64,000 nt of DNA from Yarrowia lipolytica (Eukaryota > Ascomycota > Dipodascomycetes > Dipodascales). The DNA lies in assembly GCF_001761485.1 (NCBI RefSeq), contig NC_090774.1, forward strand, positions 62,001 to 126,000, read 5' to 3'. Made by a program: the position numbers and the translations under genes. The notes under the pieces are model-generated. The model was not told the DNA's origin, did not search any database, and worked only from the letters and a program-made list of their open reading frames with translations. Positions 32,491 to 43,003 of the stretch are shown one piece after another (the first letter of the stretch is position 1; the number at the start of each line of letters is the position of its first letter).

Positions 32491-32856
32491 CTACTTCTTC
32501 TCGAGAGCCTCCCACTCCTTTGGAGTCTTGGTAGTCAAAGAGAGAGCATGGAGACCATTGGGCTGGGCCATCTCTTCCTCGAACAGCTTGTATACCATTC
32601 TGTGTCGGATGGGAGCGCTCTTGCCCTCAAACTTGTCGCTGACAATGGTCAGTCGAAAGTGCGACTCGATAGTGTTGTCCGATCCCCGCATGGCAGCATG
32701 GTGAGCGTGCTTGTGAGAGTCGTTGTTGACCTTGAAAAAGACAGGGGTGAACTCCTGCTTGACCCGGGAGTTGATGGCATCGGTGATGGGCGTGTTGGAA
32801 GAGGACATGTGGCGGAGTAGCGTCGTTTGTCGCAGCACGGGTCGAATACGAAGCAT
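32491..32856 (-). CDS. BOL1: Mitochondrial BolA-like protein (Bol1 type)
   Basis: The 121-residue protein has a basic N-terminus (MLRIRPVLRQTTLLRHM) suited to mitochondrial import. The BolA domain follows, with the family signature ESHFRLTIVSDKFEGKS then RHRMVYKLF (about 64-92). BolA proteins pair with monothiol glutaredoxin Grx5 and help pass [4Fe-4S] clusters to mitochondrial targets. The histidine of RHRM is the usual cluster ligand. KHAHHAAMRG places it with Bol1/Uvi31 rather than Bol3. The gene is intact and short, as is normal. Confidence 0.85.
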   Translation of the reverse strand: MLRIRPVLRQTTLLRHMSSSNTPITDAINSRVKQEFTPVFFKVNNDSHKHAHHAAMRGSDNTIESHFRLTIVSDKFEGKSAPIRHRMVYKLFEEEMAQPNGLHALSLTTKTPKEWEALEKK

Positions 32857-34363
32857 TATGTAAGTTCGGATGATGGTGTGGGATTTTCCCAGAAGTTAAA
32901 CAGAGTGGAGAGCGCAGGAGGAGTTTCACTGTGCATGCATTACGAAGCAGGAAAAGTGAGTGTCGAGAGGACTGGTTCGATGGAGGGGGATACGGGTTTG
33001 AGAGTAAATTACTGTAGTAAAATGCTATGGCCATAAATTAGAACAGTGAAATCTCGTTCTGTTGTACTGTCTTGATATAGAAGGCTGTAAATTCCGTGTT
33101 TGAGTTTAGTTTCGCTATCACGTTTTTAGTTGACTGTTTACTTGCATCTCGATTTCATACTTGGGAGTCGATGCTCTGGTTGTAAGGGTAGCTGTGTTAT
33201 GCACTGTGGGTACGTATCTATACCGTGCGCTGTGGACATATGGAACTTGAACACTCCATAGAGCTCTTATCAGAGCCCCTGCTTTGCACTAAAAGTCCGT
33301 AGTACTTTCTATCTTCACATCCATTTTTTCCATCCAATCATACTTGTCATTCGTCTGGCATCTCTATGGCTTGGCAAAAGTATCCAAGCACCATATTGGC
33401 TACCGGCGGCTACCCTTAAAAAAGGCGCCGAAAGCTCAAGATCCGCCTCCACTCTCATAGACACAGTCTTGGGCAGCGGCATGAGGCTGGGTTTCAATGA
33501 ATACGTTGCCACTGTCCTCAAACTATCAAACTATCGGCACAATAGGCTGAGTGACTGCATGTGTTATGGTGTTGTGCTGATAACCAGAAGCGGATGTGGA
33601 CAAATTATTTAAACAAGAGTCCGTGGCAGTACAAGTACGAACGAGTATCGTAGTACTGGGCCCGTTCTATTGGGATTTTGTAGGGTGGAGTGTACCGCTT
33701 ACTACAATTGTAGCTATTGCAAGCTTAACCAGCACCCGCAAATGTTCATCGCCCCGATTGGCATCGTTTGTACAGTAAATAGCTGGCGGTGTACTCTGCC
33801 ACACATGGTACAGCCCATACATGAGGTATGTACAGCCATGTACGAGTGCAGAAAATGTGCCGAAGTTGTTGGAAATTACACACTGTGGCGGTTCCACTTA
33901 AATCTACGCTACTTGTAGGTATATAGCTAATGATATACCTCATTCCTATCCTCATTCCTCTACAGTAAAACATTATCTCCCCCTTCATTCTCCCAAGTAG
34001 TGCGAATCACCTCAACTCCTCTGGTTGTAACTCCGTGTTATGATTTTGGGACTTGCACAGAGAAGACGTACGTGTTGAAATAATGACGTAGAAGGGAAAG
34101 TGTGGTAGAGAAAGGAGATACAGCCAGGGACGAGAGAACGGAAACCTGCAAAAAAAAAACACCCGGACCCGTAGCTCCACTGTTGCCACTTACACAGCCC
34201 TGACATATCCTTGTAACACACTTTTCAACCCGTCACGTGCAAATTCAAATGCCGCTAGCTAAAAATAACCTTGTTGTGTGAAACCTCACAAAAATACCCA
34301 GTCCTGCAGTTGGCTACATTATTCTCAACTCCTCACAGTCGTCACACATCCCCGACTTCCGAC
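32857..34363. other. Intergenic region between BOL1-like and SNC1
   Basis: No gene is seen in 1.5 kb. TACAAGTACGAACGAGTA and CTACTTGTAGG motifs occur near 33628 and 33910. The right part holds the SNC1 promoter. Confidence 0.55.
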
Positions 34364-35147
34364 ATGTCCTCTTCTGTCCCATACGACCCCTACATTCCCG
34401 GTGGCGAGTCCAACGCCCCCGGCGGTAACCACAAGACCGCCGCCATCCAGGCAGTGAGTATGAATTCGTGGCACTTTCACGAGAATTAAGGAGACATAAC
34501 GTCAGACACAAAAACGAGATACCAGCAGCTCAGAGGATGGTAAAGGCACGGTGGCCAGTTGGAGGCATCAGAAGAGTCGGTTGTTTGTTGCGTGACCAGT
34601 TTGTGCAATCAGGTGATCGTTTGTCTATATGGCTCACCGTCTGATTATGACGGATGCCTGCCCAACTGTATCACACACTGTCACGACTTCCACAACAAGC
34701 ACGACTACACACTCAACAGAGCTGAAGGTTTCACTTGTGAGACGCCAGCTGTTGAGCGGCGTTCTTGGACCGTTTCACCGTTAAGATCTCTTTATCATCG
34801 TGTCATGTGACTGGTATCACCATGAGTTATCGACCGCATTTCCCTGGCCGTGTTTCTTAATATCCCCGAAACACCACATCTGACAAATTCTAACCCAGCA
34901 AATCGATGATACCGTGGGTATCATGCGAGAGAACATCAACAAAGTCGCCGAGCGAGGTGAGCGACTAGACTCTCTGCAGGACAAGACCGATAACCTGGCA
35001 GTCTCTGCACAGGGTTTCCGACGAGGCGCCAACCGAGTGCGGAAGCAAATGTGGTGGAAGGACTTCAAGATGAAGATCTGTCTCATCATTGGTGTTATCA
35101 TTCTGATTGTCGTCATTGTTGTCCCTATCGCCATCCATTTCTCATAA
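34364..35147 (+). CDS. SNC1: Synaptobrevin-type v-SNARE, two exons
   Basis: Exon 1 is 34364-34453 (30 codons) and exon 2 is 34899-35147, giving 112 residues. The protein is a tail-anchored R-SNARE of secretory vesicles that pairs with Sso and Sec9 at the plasma membrane. After a short Pro/Gly-rich N-terminus, the SNARE motif runs [20 protein letters not shown] and on through [11 protein letters not shown], with the central-layer arginine in [10 protein letters not shown] juxtamembrane WWKDFKMK and one C-terminal membrane segment (about 92-110) follow. The intron (GTGAGT ... CTAAC-CC-AG) separates the N-terminal region from the SNARE motif. Length is close to yeast Snc1 (117). Confidence 0.95.
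34454..34898 (+). other. SNC1 intron
   Basis: The 445-bp intron has donor GTGAGT and acceptor CTAACCCAG. It joins IQA to QIDD in frame. Confidence 0.93.
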
Positions 35148-36240
35148 TTTATTAGACCCCCCTTATGGTCTTGGTCTTAATGCCTATGTAATGAATCTGT
35201 ACTTTTCTTTGGCCAGATGTTTGTGAAATACTTGCACAAGCATCCATCTTACTGACTGGTCCTGTAGCTTTGAAAACATCTTCGTTGGTATAAACGGAGG
35301 TGTTGTCTACGAACCATCAGGTAAGAGCTTCATTGGCTACAGCATATACTGTGGTTGTAGATATCCGCATTACACACAGTATATACTGTACTTGTACCTG
35401 TGTTCCTGGTGTGAAGTACGAGCTACTACAAGTAGTAACTACAGTAACAATGTATCCGACATGGCAATACTTTGTACATACTCATGCGGACCATATTGTG
35501 TTTTAGTATCAACACATCTCTCCATGCAAGATACAGTCACGTCTGTGGTCAGGAATGTGTCTAGAGTGACGATAATTATGTATGAGAGGCGTGCGAGAAA
35601 CTCCTAATGGTAGTTCTAATAATAAATGCAATCGTATTATCGATTACCAGAAACTTGGTATCTACAAAATTATTCCACGGATCTGGGGAACTGGAGAGAG
35701 TTAGTATGGACCGAGAGAGTGGTGATATTCAGGAATACCCGACCCAAGACTGAGGAAGGATAAGACTTTACGACAATTTAAGATAAGGATGGCATGGAAA
35801 GTAGCTACCGGAAGGACATGACTACTGTATGGTAATTAGCACACAGTGCCCCACGGAGGTTTGATATCTGTGCTGATTAGTGAGACAGCTTTAGCAGAGG
35901 TGAGTAAGGTACAGCAGGCAACGACCTAGCTGAGCCGTTAATGTAAATCATTATCGGTTCTCAGGCGAATCCTACAAGGGAATTGTATGGGATTCCGCAA
36001 GACATTGTCCGTCTATGGTGTCTGTATGTATTATAAGATGGCTAGATATGTCTCAGAAGTACAACTAGTGGTGAGCTGCAACTTTGTCGTGTCGACAATC
36101 TGTAATAATGTACAAGTGCGATACAAGGGGCAGCATGTAAGTCGAGCACTGTTAATGAAACATGATAGTCCAGAGATTTTCAAGCCAGAGACTTCATATA
36201 CTGGCTAGTTATTCCCTATATACCCCCAAGCAGACTCATA
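35148..36240. other. Intergenic region before the MFS pseudogene
   Basis: No intact gene is seen in 1.1 kb. Clusters of TACTTGTA and CTACAAGTAG motifs occur at about 35389-35440. Confidence 0.55.
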
Positions 36241-37773
36241 ATGTCCTCCTGGAACAGTGATTCTGGAAACCACATCAACCTCAGAAACCACCCTCCAGCC
36301 AGTGCCAACTTCCGATTCAAGACAGCCCCTTAACTGTTCCACATTGCGTAAACACTTCAACTTCTTCCAGGTCTGTTTTTTTACACTCATTGCTTTCACT
36401 TCAGCCTGCGTCTAGTCCGTAATGTGGGGTCCTTGGCAACAAGAGTATGGCTGGACTGTAGACCAGCTGAACAACTCGTATGCCCTTTCTGTGGCCGGTC
36501 TGGGACTTGGATCTCCTATTTTCATTTTCCTACAAATTCGGCAAAAGACCCGTTTTATCTGACAGTTTCAGCTTTAGTTGTCGTCTGTGAAGCCTCGCAG
36601 GCGTGGATGAAGTCCATCGTTCAAGTCTATGGGTCCATGTTTGTCTAGGGTCTTGCTGTGAGTGTGGATGAGACCATTATTCAAATGACTGTTGCAGACC
36701 TCTACATCGTTCACCAACGAGGCACGTACTACAATGGTATCTACATGTTTGTGGTAGAGGTGGGCAACTTTCTCGTTCTGGTGCCTTCAGGATATATCAC
36801 CCTCAATCTCAGCTGGAGAATGGTGTACATCATTGTTGTTATTATTGCTGGAGTTCAGTTCGTTATGACACTTCTGTTCTTTGAAAAGACCAATTATCGG
36901 GTATCTGGTTACAGTAGTTGCCGAACTGTCCGAGCTGGGAGAGGTTCAATTGTCAGAAGAATACAACAAACCGAGTCGATCTCATGGAATCGAAGATGCT
37001 GTCCTTTCTAATAGTCTGGACACTGTTAAATTAGAGACCTCAGGCACGGACTTGGAGATACAGACAAACAAATCACTCCTCACAGGTTCGTTCGGACTAC
37101 TGGCTCTTATCACTTACACTTCTGGAAGCTGGGTCGAATTTTCCCGGAAATTGATTACGCCCTTTAAAACTCTCGTCACATACCCTATCGTGACTTTTTG
37201 TGCTCCTCAATACGGATTCTTGCTCTCCAGGCTATCTATGGCAGCCACCATCTCGGGCAACTCCTTTGTTCAACCTCCATATAACTTTTCAGCTGAAGCT
37301 ATTGACAATGTCAATATTGCTCCTTGTGTAGGAATGATTTTGGGGTGTCTCTTTGAAGGTTGGTTTCATGATATGGCCATCATCTGGCTCAGCAAAAACC
37401 AAGGAGTCCACGAACCCGAATTCAAACTCTACAGCCTCATGAAGTCCAACTTCTCCATGGCTATCGGCATTCTCCTATTCGGAATATCGACTGCTCTCGG
37501 TGTCCATGGATGGTACCCACTGTCGGATTTGCAATCATAGCTTTTGGATTCGGGTCGTCATGGGCTATTGTGGTCACCCATCTGCTCGACTGCTATGAGA
37601 AAAAGGTGCCGACGCCTTCATTGGGGTCATTATGGTCCGTAACGCTTTGGTTACTGCAATCATTCTTGTCCAGAGATAAAATAGGCATACAGAACGTTTA
37701 TATCTCTGCGAAATGCTTCACGCTCATCCCCTTGTTTCTCACCGTTCCAGTGATCGTTTGGGGAAGCATTTGA
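36241..37773 (+). pseudogene. Decayed major facilitator (DHA1-like) drug or metabolite transporter
   Basis: Pieces of one MFS transporter appear in order in shifting frames. PLN-x-S-TLRKHFNFFQVCFFTLIAFTSACV is followed by SVMWGPWQQEYGWTVDQLNNS and SVAGLGLGSPIFIF (first membrane segments). Then come SVDETIIQMTVADLY with VHQRG (loop motif), YNGIYMFVVEVGNFLVLVPSG, SWRMVYIIVVIIAGVQ, FGLLALITYTSGSW and, at the end, VPTVGFAIIAFGFGSSWAIVV. An in-frame stop falls at 36413-36415 and another at 36646-36648. Frame changes are apparent near 36540, 36895 and 37515, and probably also near the NW motif before the first membrane segment, where the W codon reads TGT. At least five lesions make it a pseudogene. 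It is a host gene, and membrane segments remain readable, so decay is probably moderate in age. Confidence 0.8.
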
Positions 37774-38071
37774 GACGAATGAGTGAGAGTCGTTACTTGA
37801 TGGAGTCTGTGAGAGACTGAATGGGTCTGGTTGAGCATCCATATCTTACTGTTTTTTTAAGCAAAGTATTGTGATTCTAAAAATATAAAAAATGTGTGTT
37901 ACTGTATAATTAATAAGATCGATGTGAGCATAGCCTGTTGTTATGAATAACTTTTGATAGAGTATGAATTGGACTTTACTTTAGTCAGTGTACGAAAATT
38001 ACACCGACGAAGACTACGTAACATGATTATGGGAATATCCCAGAAAGTACACAAAACTGGCTTTCAATAAT

Positions 38072-38121
38072 ACCGTATATCGTGAGCTATATCGTGAGCG
38101 TGAGAGCTCACGATATACGGT
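38072..38121. repeat. Perfect 17-bp inverted repeat
   Basis: The left arm ACCGTATATCGTGAGCT (38072-38088) and the right arm AGCTCACGATATACGGT (38105-38121) are exact reverse complements around a 16-base spacer. The spacer repeats part of the left arm (ATATCGTGAGC). Confidence 0.95.
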
Positions 38122-38154
38122 GCACGCCATATATCCGGTGCATGCCATATATCC
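38119..38154. repeat. Two 18-bp direct repeats
   Basis: GGTGCACGCCATATATCC is followed at once by a copy with one mismatch (C to T). The first unit overlaps the end of the inverted repeat by three bases. Confidence 0.9.
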
Positions 38155-38603
38155 GGAGCAAGCATCATTCATGCGTGATAATACACCCTTAGCAAATCTC
38201 CATACCGCCGCGGTGCTAATGTAACGCACATGTGTGTACTGCACACGGAACTACTAAATTTATATACAGTACTGTACAAGTATGTACAAGAGCTACTGTT
38301 CACAGTGCAATTTCTCTCAAAACAGCCACTACCGAAGCGCGTTAACTTACCGTGGCTCACTGTCTCACTTGTGCCACAATGCCACATCCGAGTCTCACAA
38401 AGTTGGGGAGAAACATGTGAGTTGGTGCATAAGACACAGAGAAGACCGGATCATTTGTGCCGGGTCTTTCGGGTCTTTTTCGGGGTGGATACTATTGCCA
38501 CGAATCAAATTCTAGTTCATGCAGGTACTGTATCTACAATCTTACAAGCATCTCGTGCTTGTGCTTGCTCAAAACATCGTAAATCATATCAACTATACTT
38601 CGC

Positions 38604-39983
38604 TTATTTGGCGACCTTAATAATCTCCTCGAGAGAGAGAGACTTGGGTCGCTCAATGGGAAGACCCAGAATTCGGTCCCAGACCAGCTGAGGCAGAGGA
38701 CCAAGAGCTCGGGACACACCGAAGGTGACGGTGTAGTACAGAGTCTCGTGGATACCGTAGTGGTGGAAGAGGACACCGGAAGAGGAGTCGACGTTGGGGT
38801 GGGGGTTCTTGGTCTTGCCGTGCTCGGTGAGGACGCCAGTGGCAACCTCGGAGGTTCGGGAAACGAGCTGGAAGACGGGGTCGTCTCGGATCTCCTGTCG
38901 AGAGTTGGCAAAGTTCATCAGAGCCTCGAATCGAGGGTCAGGCTTTCGCAGAACGGCGTGGCCGTAACCGGGGATGACTCGGCCAGACTTGAGGACAGAC
39001 CACAGGTACTTGACGAGGTCCTCGTTGGAGTAGCCCTTGGGGACGTTCTTCTCCATGTCGAGGATGAATCGCAGGACCTCCTGGGCGGCGAGGCCGTGGA
39101 GAGGACCAGCAAGACCCTGGAGACCAGCAGAGTAGGACAGGTAAGGATCGGACAGAGCGGATCCAACCAGGTGGGTGGCGTGAGCAGAGACGTTTCCTCC
39201 CTCGTGGTCACCGTGGAGAGCAAAGTAGAGTCGCAGGAGATCAACGAAGCCGGTCTCATCGCCCTTGCCCATCATAGCGGCGTAGTTGTAAGACCAGTCT
39301 CGGTTGAGATCAATCTTGCCGGGGAGAGGTCCTCCACCAAGGTAAGAGTTCTGGTAGATCTTGGCGGCAATCTGGGGCAGCTTGGCAATGAGGTCGATGG
39401 AGTCATCGAAGGTGTACTCCCAGTACTCGGACTTGGGGATACCTCGCTCGTAGGCCTTGGCGAACTTGGAGTCGTGGTTAAGGGCAGACACGGCCATGGA
39501 GAACTGGGTCATGGGGTGCAGGGTAGGGGGCAGGTTGTCGAGCATCTTGTTGACAAACTCGGGGACCTCGCCCTTCTCAGCGAGCTCTCGAGACAGGCCT
39601 CGGACCTGCTCCTCAGTGGGAACCTTGCCGGTGAAGAGGAACCACAGCATGGACTCGGGGAGCATCTCGCCGCCCTCAACGGCCTTGGGGAGCACCTCCT
39701 GGCACTCCTTGATGGTCTTGCCGTGGAATCGGATACCCTCATCAGCGTCAAGAACGGAGCCCTCCCAGAGCATGCACTTGAGGCCTCGCATGCCTCCGAG
39801 CAGGTTCTCGACCTTGCAATCACCGAGAGACTTCTGGGAGTACTCGGACTTGACCTTCTTGAAGAGCTCCAGCTTGGCGGGGATGGCCTCCTTGAGGGCG
39901 CCCTTGAGGTCAGAAGCAAATCGCTTCTGGACCATGGAGGACACGGAGGTTCGGGCAACACGGGCGGTTCGAAGAGGGATCAT
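38604..39983 (-). CDS. CIT1: Mitochondrial citrate synthase
   Basis: The enzyme condenses acetyl-CoA and oxaloacetate to citrate in the mitochondrial matrix, the first step of the TCA cycle and the source of citrate for lipid synthesis in oleaginous yeast. The 459-residue protein starts with an Arg/Ser-rich presequence (MIPLRTARVARTSVSS...KRFAS). The catalytic triad aligns as His296 (GPLHGLA), His342 (GYGHAVLR) and Asp399 (PNVDSSSG). LHGDHEGGN is also present. The C-terminus KVAK is not a peroxisomal signal. Codon bias is very strong, and a TATA box lies about 70 bases upstream. Yarrowia has a second citrate synthase, so the number in the symbol is tentative. Confidence 0.96.
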   Translation of the reverse strand: MIPLRTARVARTSVSSMVQKRFASDLKGALKEAIPAKLELFKKVKSEYSQKSLGDCKVENLLGGMRGLKCMLWEGSVLDADEGIRFHGKTIKECQEVLPKAVEGGEMLPESMLWFLFTGKVPTEEQVRGLSRELAEKGEVPEFVNKMLDNLPPTLHPMTQFSMAVSALNHDSKFAKAYERGIPKSEYWEYTFDDSIDLIAKLPQIAAKIYQNSYLGGGPLPGKIDLNRDWSYNYAAMMGKGDETGFVDLLRLYFALHGDHEGGNVSAHATHLVGSALSDPYLSYSAGLQGLAGPLHGLAAQEVLRFILDMEKNVPKGYSNEDLVKYLWSVLKSGRVIPGYGHAVLRKPDPRFEALMNFANSRQEIRDDPVFQLVSRTSEVATGVLTEHGKTKNPHPNVDSSSGVLFHHYGIHETLYYTVTFGVSRALGPLPQLVWDRILGLPIERPKSLSLEEIIKVAK

Positions 39984-40050
39984 TGTGTTGATGTGTGTGG
40001 GGTTAGTTACGAAGACTCTAGACCTTGTTCAGAGCGGGCAGGCTCACTTC

Positions 40051-40060
40051 CTTATATAAA
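40051..40060 (-). promoter_or_regulatory. TATA box of the citrate synthase gene
   Basis: TTTATATAAG on the coding strand, about 70-75 bases upstream of the start codon. Confidence 0.7.
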
Positions 40061-41225
40061 GCTGGCTCGTGGCAATCAGACCCAATAGCCAAAAGCACAA
40101 AACGGGCCTCCGGTTAACCTTGTCTTTGTATGCGTGAATGTGAATGCCGGGGGTGAGCCGAGACGACGGATGAGTATAGGATGGTGTGTGGGACAGATGG
40201 AAAGATAAGTAAAGCTGGAAACAGAGCAATTGATGGGGAATTTTGCTTATGTGTCTTTTTTAGGGCTCTCAGATCAGCCAATTACAGTATAACCAGTGGG
40301 CTCCAACTCCTCCAATATCCGTTTCTCCATAAACTCTGACGTTTGAGTTTGGACACGTCCGACCCGGCTTTCTCGGAGGGCTTTGCAACAAAGGGCCCCG
40401 CGCCTGACATTATTATTCATTGCCTGCAAATTCCTGGCAATGGATCTTTTATTTGACCGGTGACAGAAATTCGGCGCGTTTCCCCATGATTGTCTCCTGT
40501 ACTCACGGAGCCCATCACATGGAGTACACTAAGATTGTTTGAGAGTGTTAGACCTCGAGGAGGAAAACGTGAAATACAATTGAGGTGTACGCGGGGGTAG
40601 GGTTTTAGGATCGACGACTGTTTGTAGAATGTGTGTGAGAAGCAATGGGATTAAACCAGATACGTTTCTGCGGCTGTGCAGCCTCGAGGAAACGATTCTC
40701 TCCTTTTCCCTACCCAATTGATATATAATTCACACTATAGTCTAGATCGGTCATCTCGGCCCATTTCCCCACGTTTTTGTGGGGTGCAGGTTTGATGCCT
40801 CGACCACCTTGTTGGGCCGGTAGGGTAACCAGGGCAGAGCTGGAACAGACCATACACAACACCGAGTGGAATCAGAAGAGATGTGCGGCTCCGGATATAC
40901 CGGACACCCCTATATTTCCGGCTTGGAGATATTTATTGCGACCCAGTATGGCAGCAATTGGTGATGCAAAACACAATAATACCACAAACGCACTAAAAGC
41001 AGGAACTTGCTAATAGGTCGTGGGGGATGAGCGGGGATACGGCGCAACTAATTTCAAGGCACTATTTTCTGACCACGCAATGATCTCTCTCCTTTTGGTA
41101 AACGTGTCATGAACTATACCCATAAGGATTTGCGCCTGTCTTACAACCGTTGAGTTTGGAGTGAACTCTTTCTCGAAAAAACAGCGAAATTCAGTACGCG
41201 CATGATTCCTCCTGTGTACGATAGT

Positions 41226-41293
41226 TGACCTCGGTGGGTTTCGAACCCACGACCTCACGCATGCAGACGCGATAAATGGATCGTATCGTAACC
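41226..41293 (-). other. tRNA-like sequence, 3' half clear, 5' half degenerate
   Basis: On the minus strand a good T arm (GTGGG TTCGAAA CCCAC) with B box GGTTCGAAACC is followed by CGAGGTCA, a normal acceptor 3' strand and discriminator. Upstream, GGTTACG pairs only weakly with it, and no normal anticodon arm can be drawn. The whole is 68 nt. It lies 62 bases before the PRMT3 start, in antisense. It could be a tRNA relic or a TFIIIC-binding remnant. A functional tRNA with an unusual intron is less likely, as I could not find its 5' half. Confidence 0.35.
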
Positions 41294-41354
41294 TAAAGTA
41301 AAAAAAATTGGACATGCAGTAATCAGTTCTGAGACCTTGTAGACACACACAAAC

Positions 41355-42893
41355 ATGTCGGACGACGAAAGGGAAATTGATATCACCGATCTCTCGGTCA
41401 GGGATAACGAGCTCGACTTCTGCGACGATGCCTCTGACGATGAGTACGCTGGAGACGTGACCTGTCTTTTCAGCGAGGCCACCTTCGCTACCACCAAAGA
41501 GCTGTTCGAGCACATGAAGGAGAAATACAACTTTGACTGGGCCGAACACAAGCCCAAGGAGAGCATTGACCAGATCAAGCTGGTTAACTACATCCGAAAG
41601 CATAAGGAGGCACCCAAGGCCGGAGAGACGCTGTCGGACGAGTACATGACCCCTGTTCTGGAGAACGATATGCTGATCATGCGACTACTCGAGGAGGACG
41701 ACGATGAGGAGGAGAAAGAGGTTGATCCTGTCGAGAGGCTCCAGCAGGAGAACGAATTTCTCAAGCAGAAACTCATTGAGGCCAACCGTCTACTTGCCTC
41801 GGCTACTGACGATTCTTCTGCCAATGCTAACAAGTCCACTCTTTCTTCGTACGACACTAATTACTTCGATTCGTACGCTCACAACGAAATCCACATGCAG
41901 ATGCTCAAGGACCGAGTTCGAACCGAGTCATACAGAGATTTCTTCTACCACAACAAGGACAAGATCAAGGGCAAGGTTGTTCTGGATGTTGGATGTGGTT
42001 CCGGTATTCTGTCCATGTTTGCTGCCAAGGCTGGGGCTCGACGAGTTTACGGTGTGGACAACTCTGATATTTTCGAGAAGACTATTCTTAATGTGAAGGA
42101 GAACGGCTATGATGACGTCATTACCCTGATTCGAGGAAAGATTGAGGATATCAGTAAGAACCCTGCTGCCTTTGGTATCACCGAGAAGGTTGATATCATC
42201 GTTTCTGAGTGGATGGGATACGGTCTTCTTTTCGAGAGCATGCTTGACTCCGTTCTGGTTGCCCGTGACGCTCTCAAGCCCGAACTCATGGCTCCATCTC
42301 AGACTACTCTCGTCGTTTGTGCTTCTGATGACACCGAGTACCTCGATAACGTCGCTTACTGGGATGACGTTTACGAGTTCAAGATGACTGCCATGAAGCC
42401 CAAGAACGTCGAGTCTGCCAAATTCGTGGAGTGCCCCATTGAGGTCTACCCCAAGGAGACTGTGGTCTCCACTTTTGGCGTCATTCGAGAGCTCGAGCTG
42501 CATACCTTGACGCTGGGCGACCTTGCCGACTTCACTTCGGACTTCAAGATTGTCATGGAGAAGGATGCCGACGTGACTCTGCTCATTGTGCACTTTGATA
42601 CCTTCTTTACTGTCGATCGAGAGACACATACCATTGAGAAGGACTCCCAGACTGGCTCGTGGCCCTCTCAAGGAACCGGCATTTCTTTCTCTACCGGTCC
42701 CCATGTCACCCCCACGCATTGGAAAGCTGCCGGTCTCCCTCTTCAGAAGAAGTACCCTCTCAAGAAGGGTGACGTGATTGAGGGAACTATGCGATTCAAG
42801 AAGGGTCATGAAAACTCCCGAGATCTTCACATTGTCCTCGACACAAAGGTCGGAGGAGATGATATCTCCAAGGTCTACAACATCAGCGCTTAA
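41355..42893 (+). CDS. RMT3: Protein arginine N-methyltransferase 3 (PRMT3/Rmt3)
   Basis: The 512-residue type I enzyme is expected to methylate ribosomal protein uS5 (Rps2) in the cytosol. An acidic N-terminus leads to a zinc-finger-like stretch (about 35-62) in which only the first cysteine of the usual CxxC remains (CLFS) and the second histidine position is tyrosine. The finger therefore probably binds no zinc. An acidic linker and a coiled segment follow (QQENEFLKQKL). The catalytic core has motif I VVLDVGCGSGILSMFAAKAG (208-227), the double-E loop SEWMGYGLLFESM with Glu285 and Glu294, and the THW loop (454-456). All catalytic residues are intact. The gene has no intron. Confidence 0.92.
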   Translation: MSDDEREIDITDLSVRDNELDFCDDASDDEYAGDVTCLFSEATFATTKELFEHMKEKYNFDWAEHKPKESIDQIKLVNYIRKHKEAPKAGETLSDEYMTPVLENDMLIMRLLEEDDDEEEKEVDPVERLQQENEFLKQKLIEANRLLASATDDSSANANKSTLSSYDTNYFDSYAHNEIHMQMLKDRVRTESYRDFFYHNKDKIKGKVVLDVGCGSGILSMFAAKAGARRVYGVDNSDIFEKTILNVKENGYDDVITLIRGKIEDISKNPAAFGITEKVDIIVSEWMGYGLLFESMLDSVLVARDALKPELMAPSQTTLVVCASDDTEYLDNVAYWDDVYEFKMTAMKPKNVESAKFVECPIEVYPKETVVSTFGVIRELELHTLTLGDLADFTSDFKIVMEKDADVTLLIVHFDTFFTVDRETHTIEKDSQTGSWPSQGTGISFSTGPHVTPTHWKAAGLPLQKKYPLKKGDVIEGTMRFKKGHENSRDLHIVLDTKVGGDDISKVYNISA

Positions 42894-43003
42894 TGTATGT
42901 AAAAGTATATAGAACAGTTTAGAATAGGTCTAATATTAACCAAATGTGGCATCATATATATACGTACTATTGTTGAAGTTTCTAGTTGTAGTGTTCATGT
43001 GTG

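Larger units (their letters stand above)
37774..38603. other. Intergenic region with an inverted and a direct repeat
   Basis: About 830 bases between the MFS pseudogene and the 3' end of citrate synthase. It holds the repeats listed separately and TACAAGTA motifs near 38276. No gene is seen. Confidence 0.6.
39984..41354. other. Divergent intergenic region between citrate synthase and PRMT3
   Basis: About 1.4 kb with both promoters. No protein gene is seen. A tRNA-like sequence lies at its right end and is listed separately. Confidence 0.55.

Noticed and set aside
38748-40088. A 446-codon plus-strand open frame
   Set aside because: It is antisense to citrate synthase and shows no family motif. 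Codon bias in the real gene explains it.
41928-42830. A 300-codon minus-strand open frame
   Set aside because: It is antisense to the PRMT3 catalytic domain and shows no family signature.
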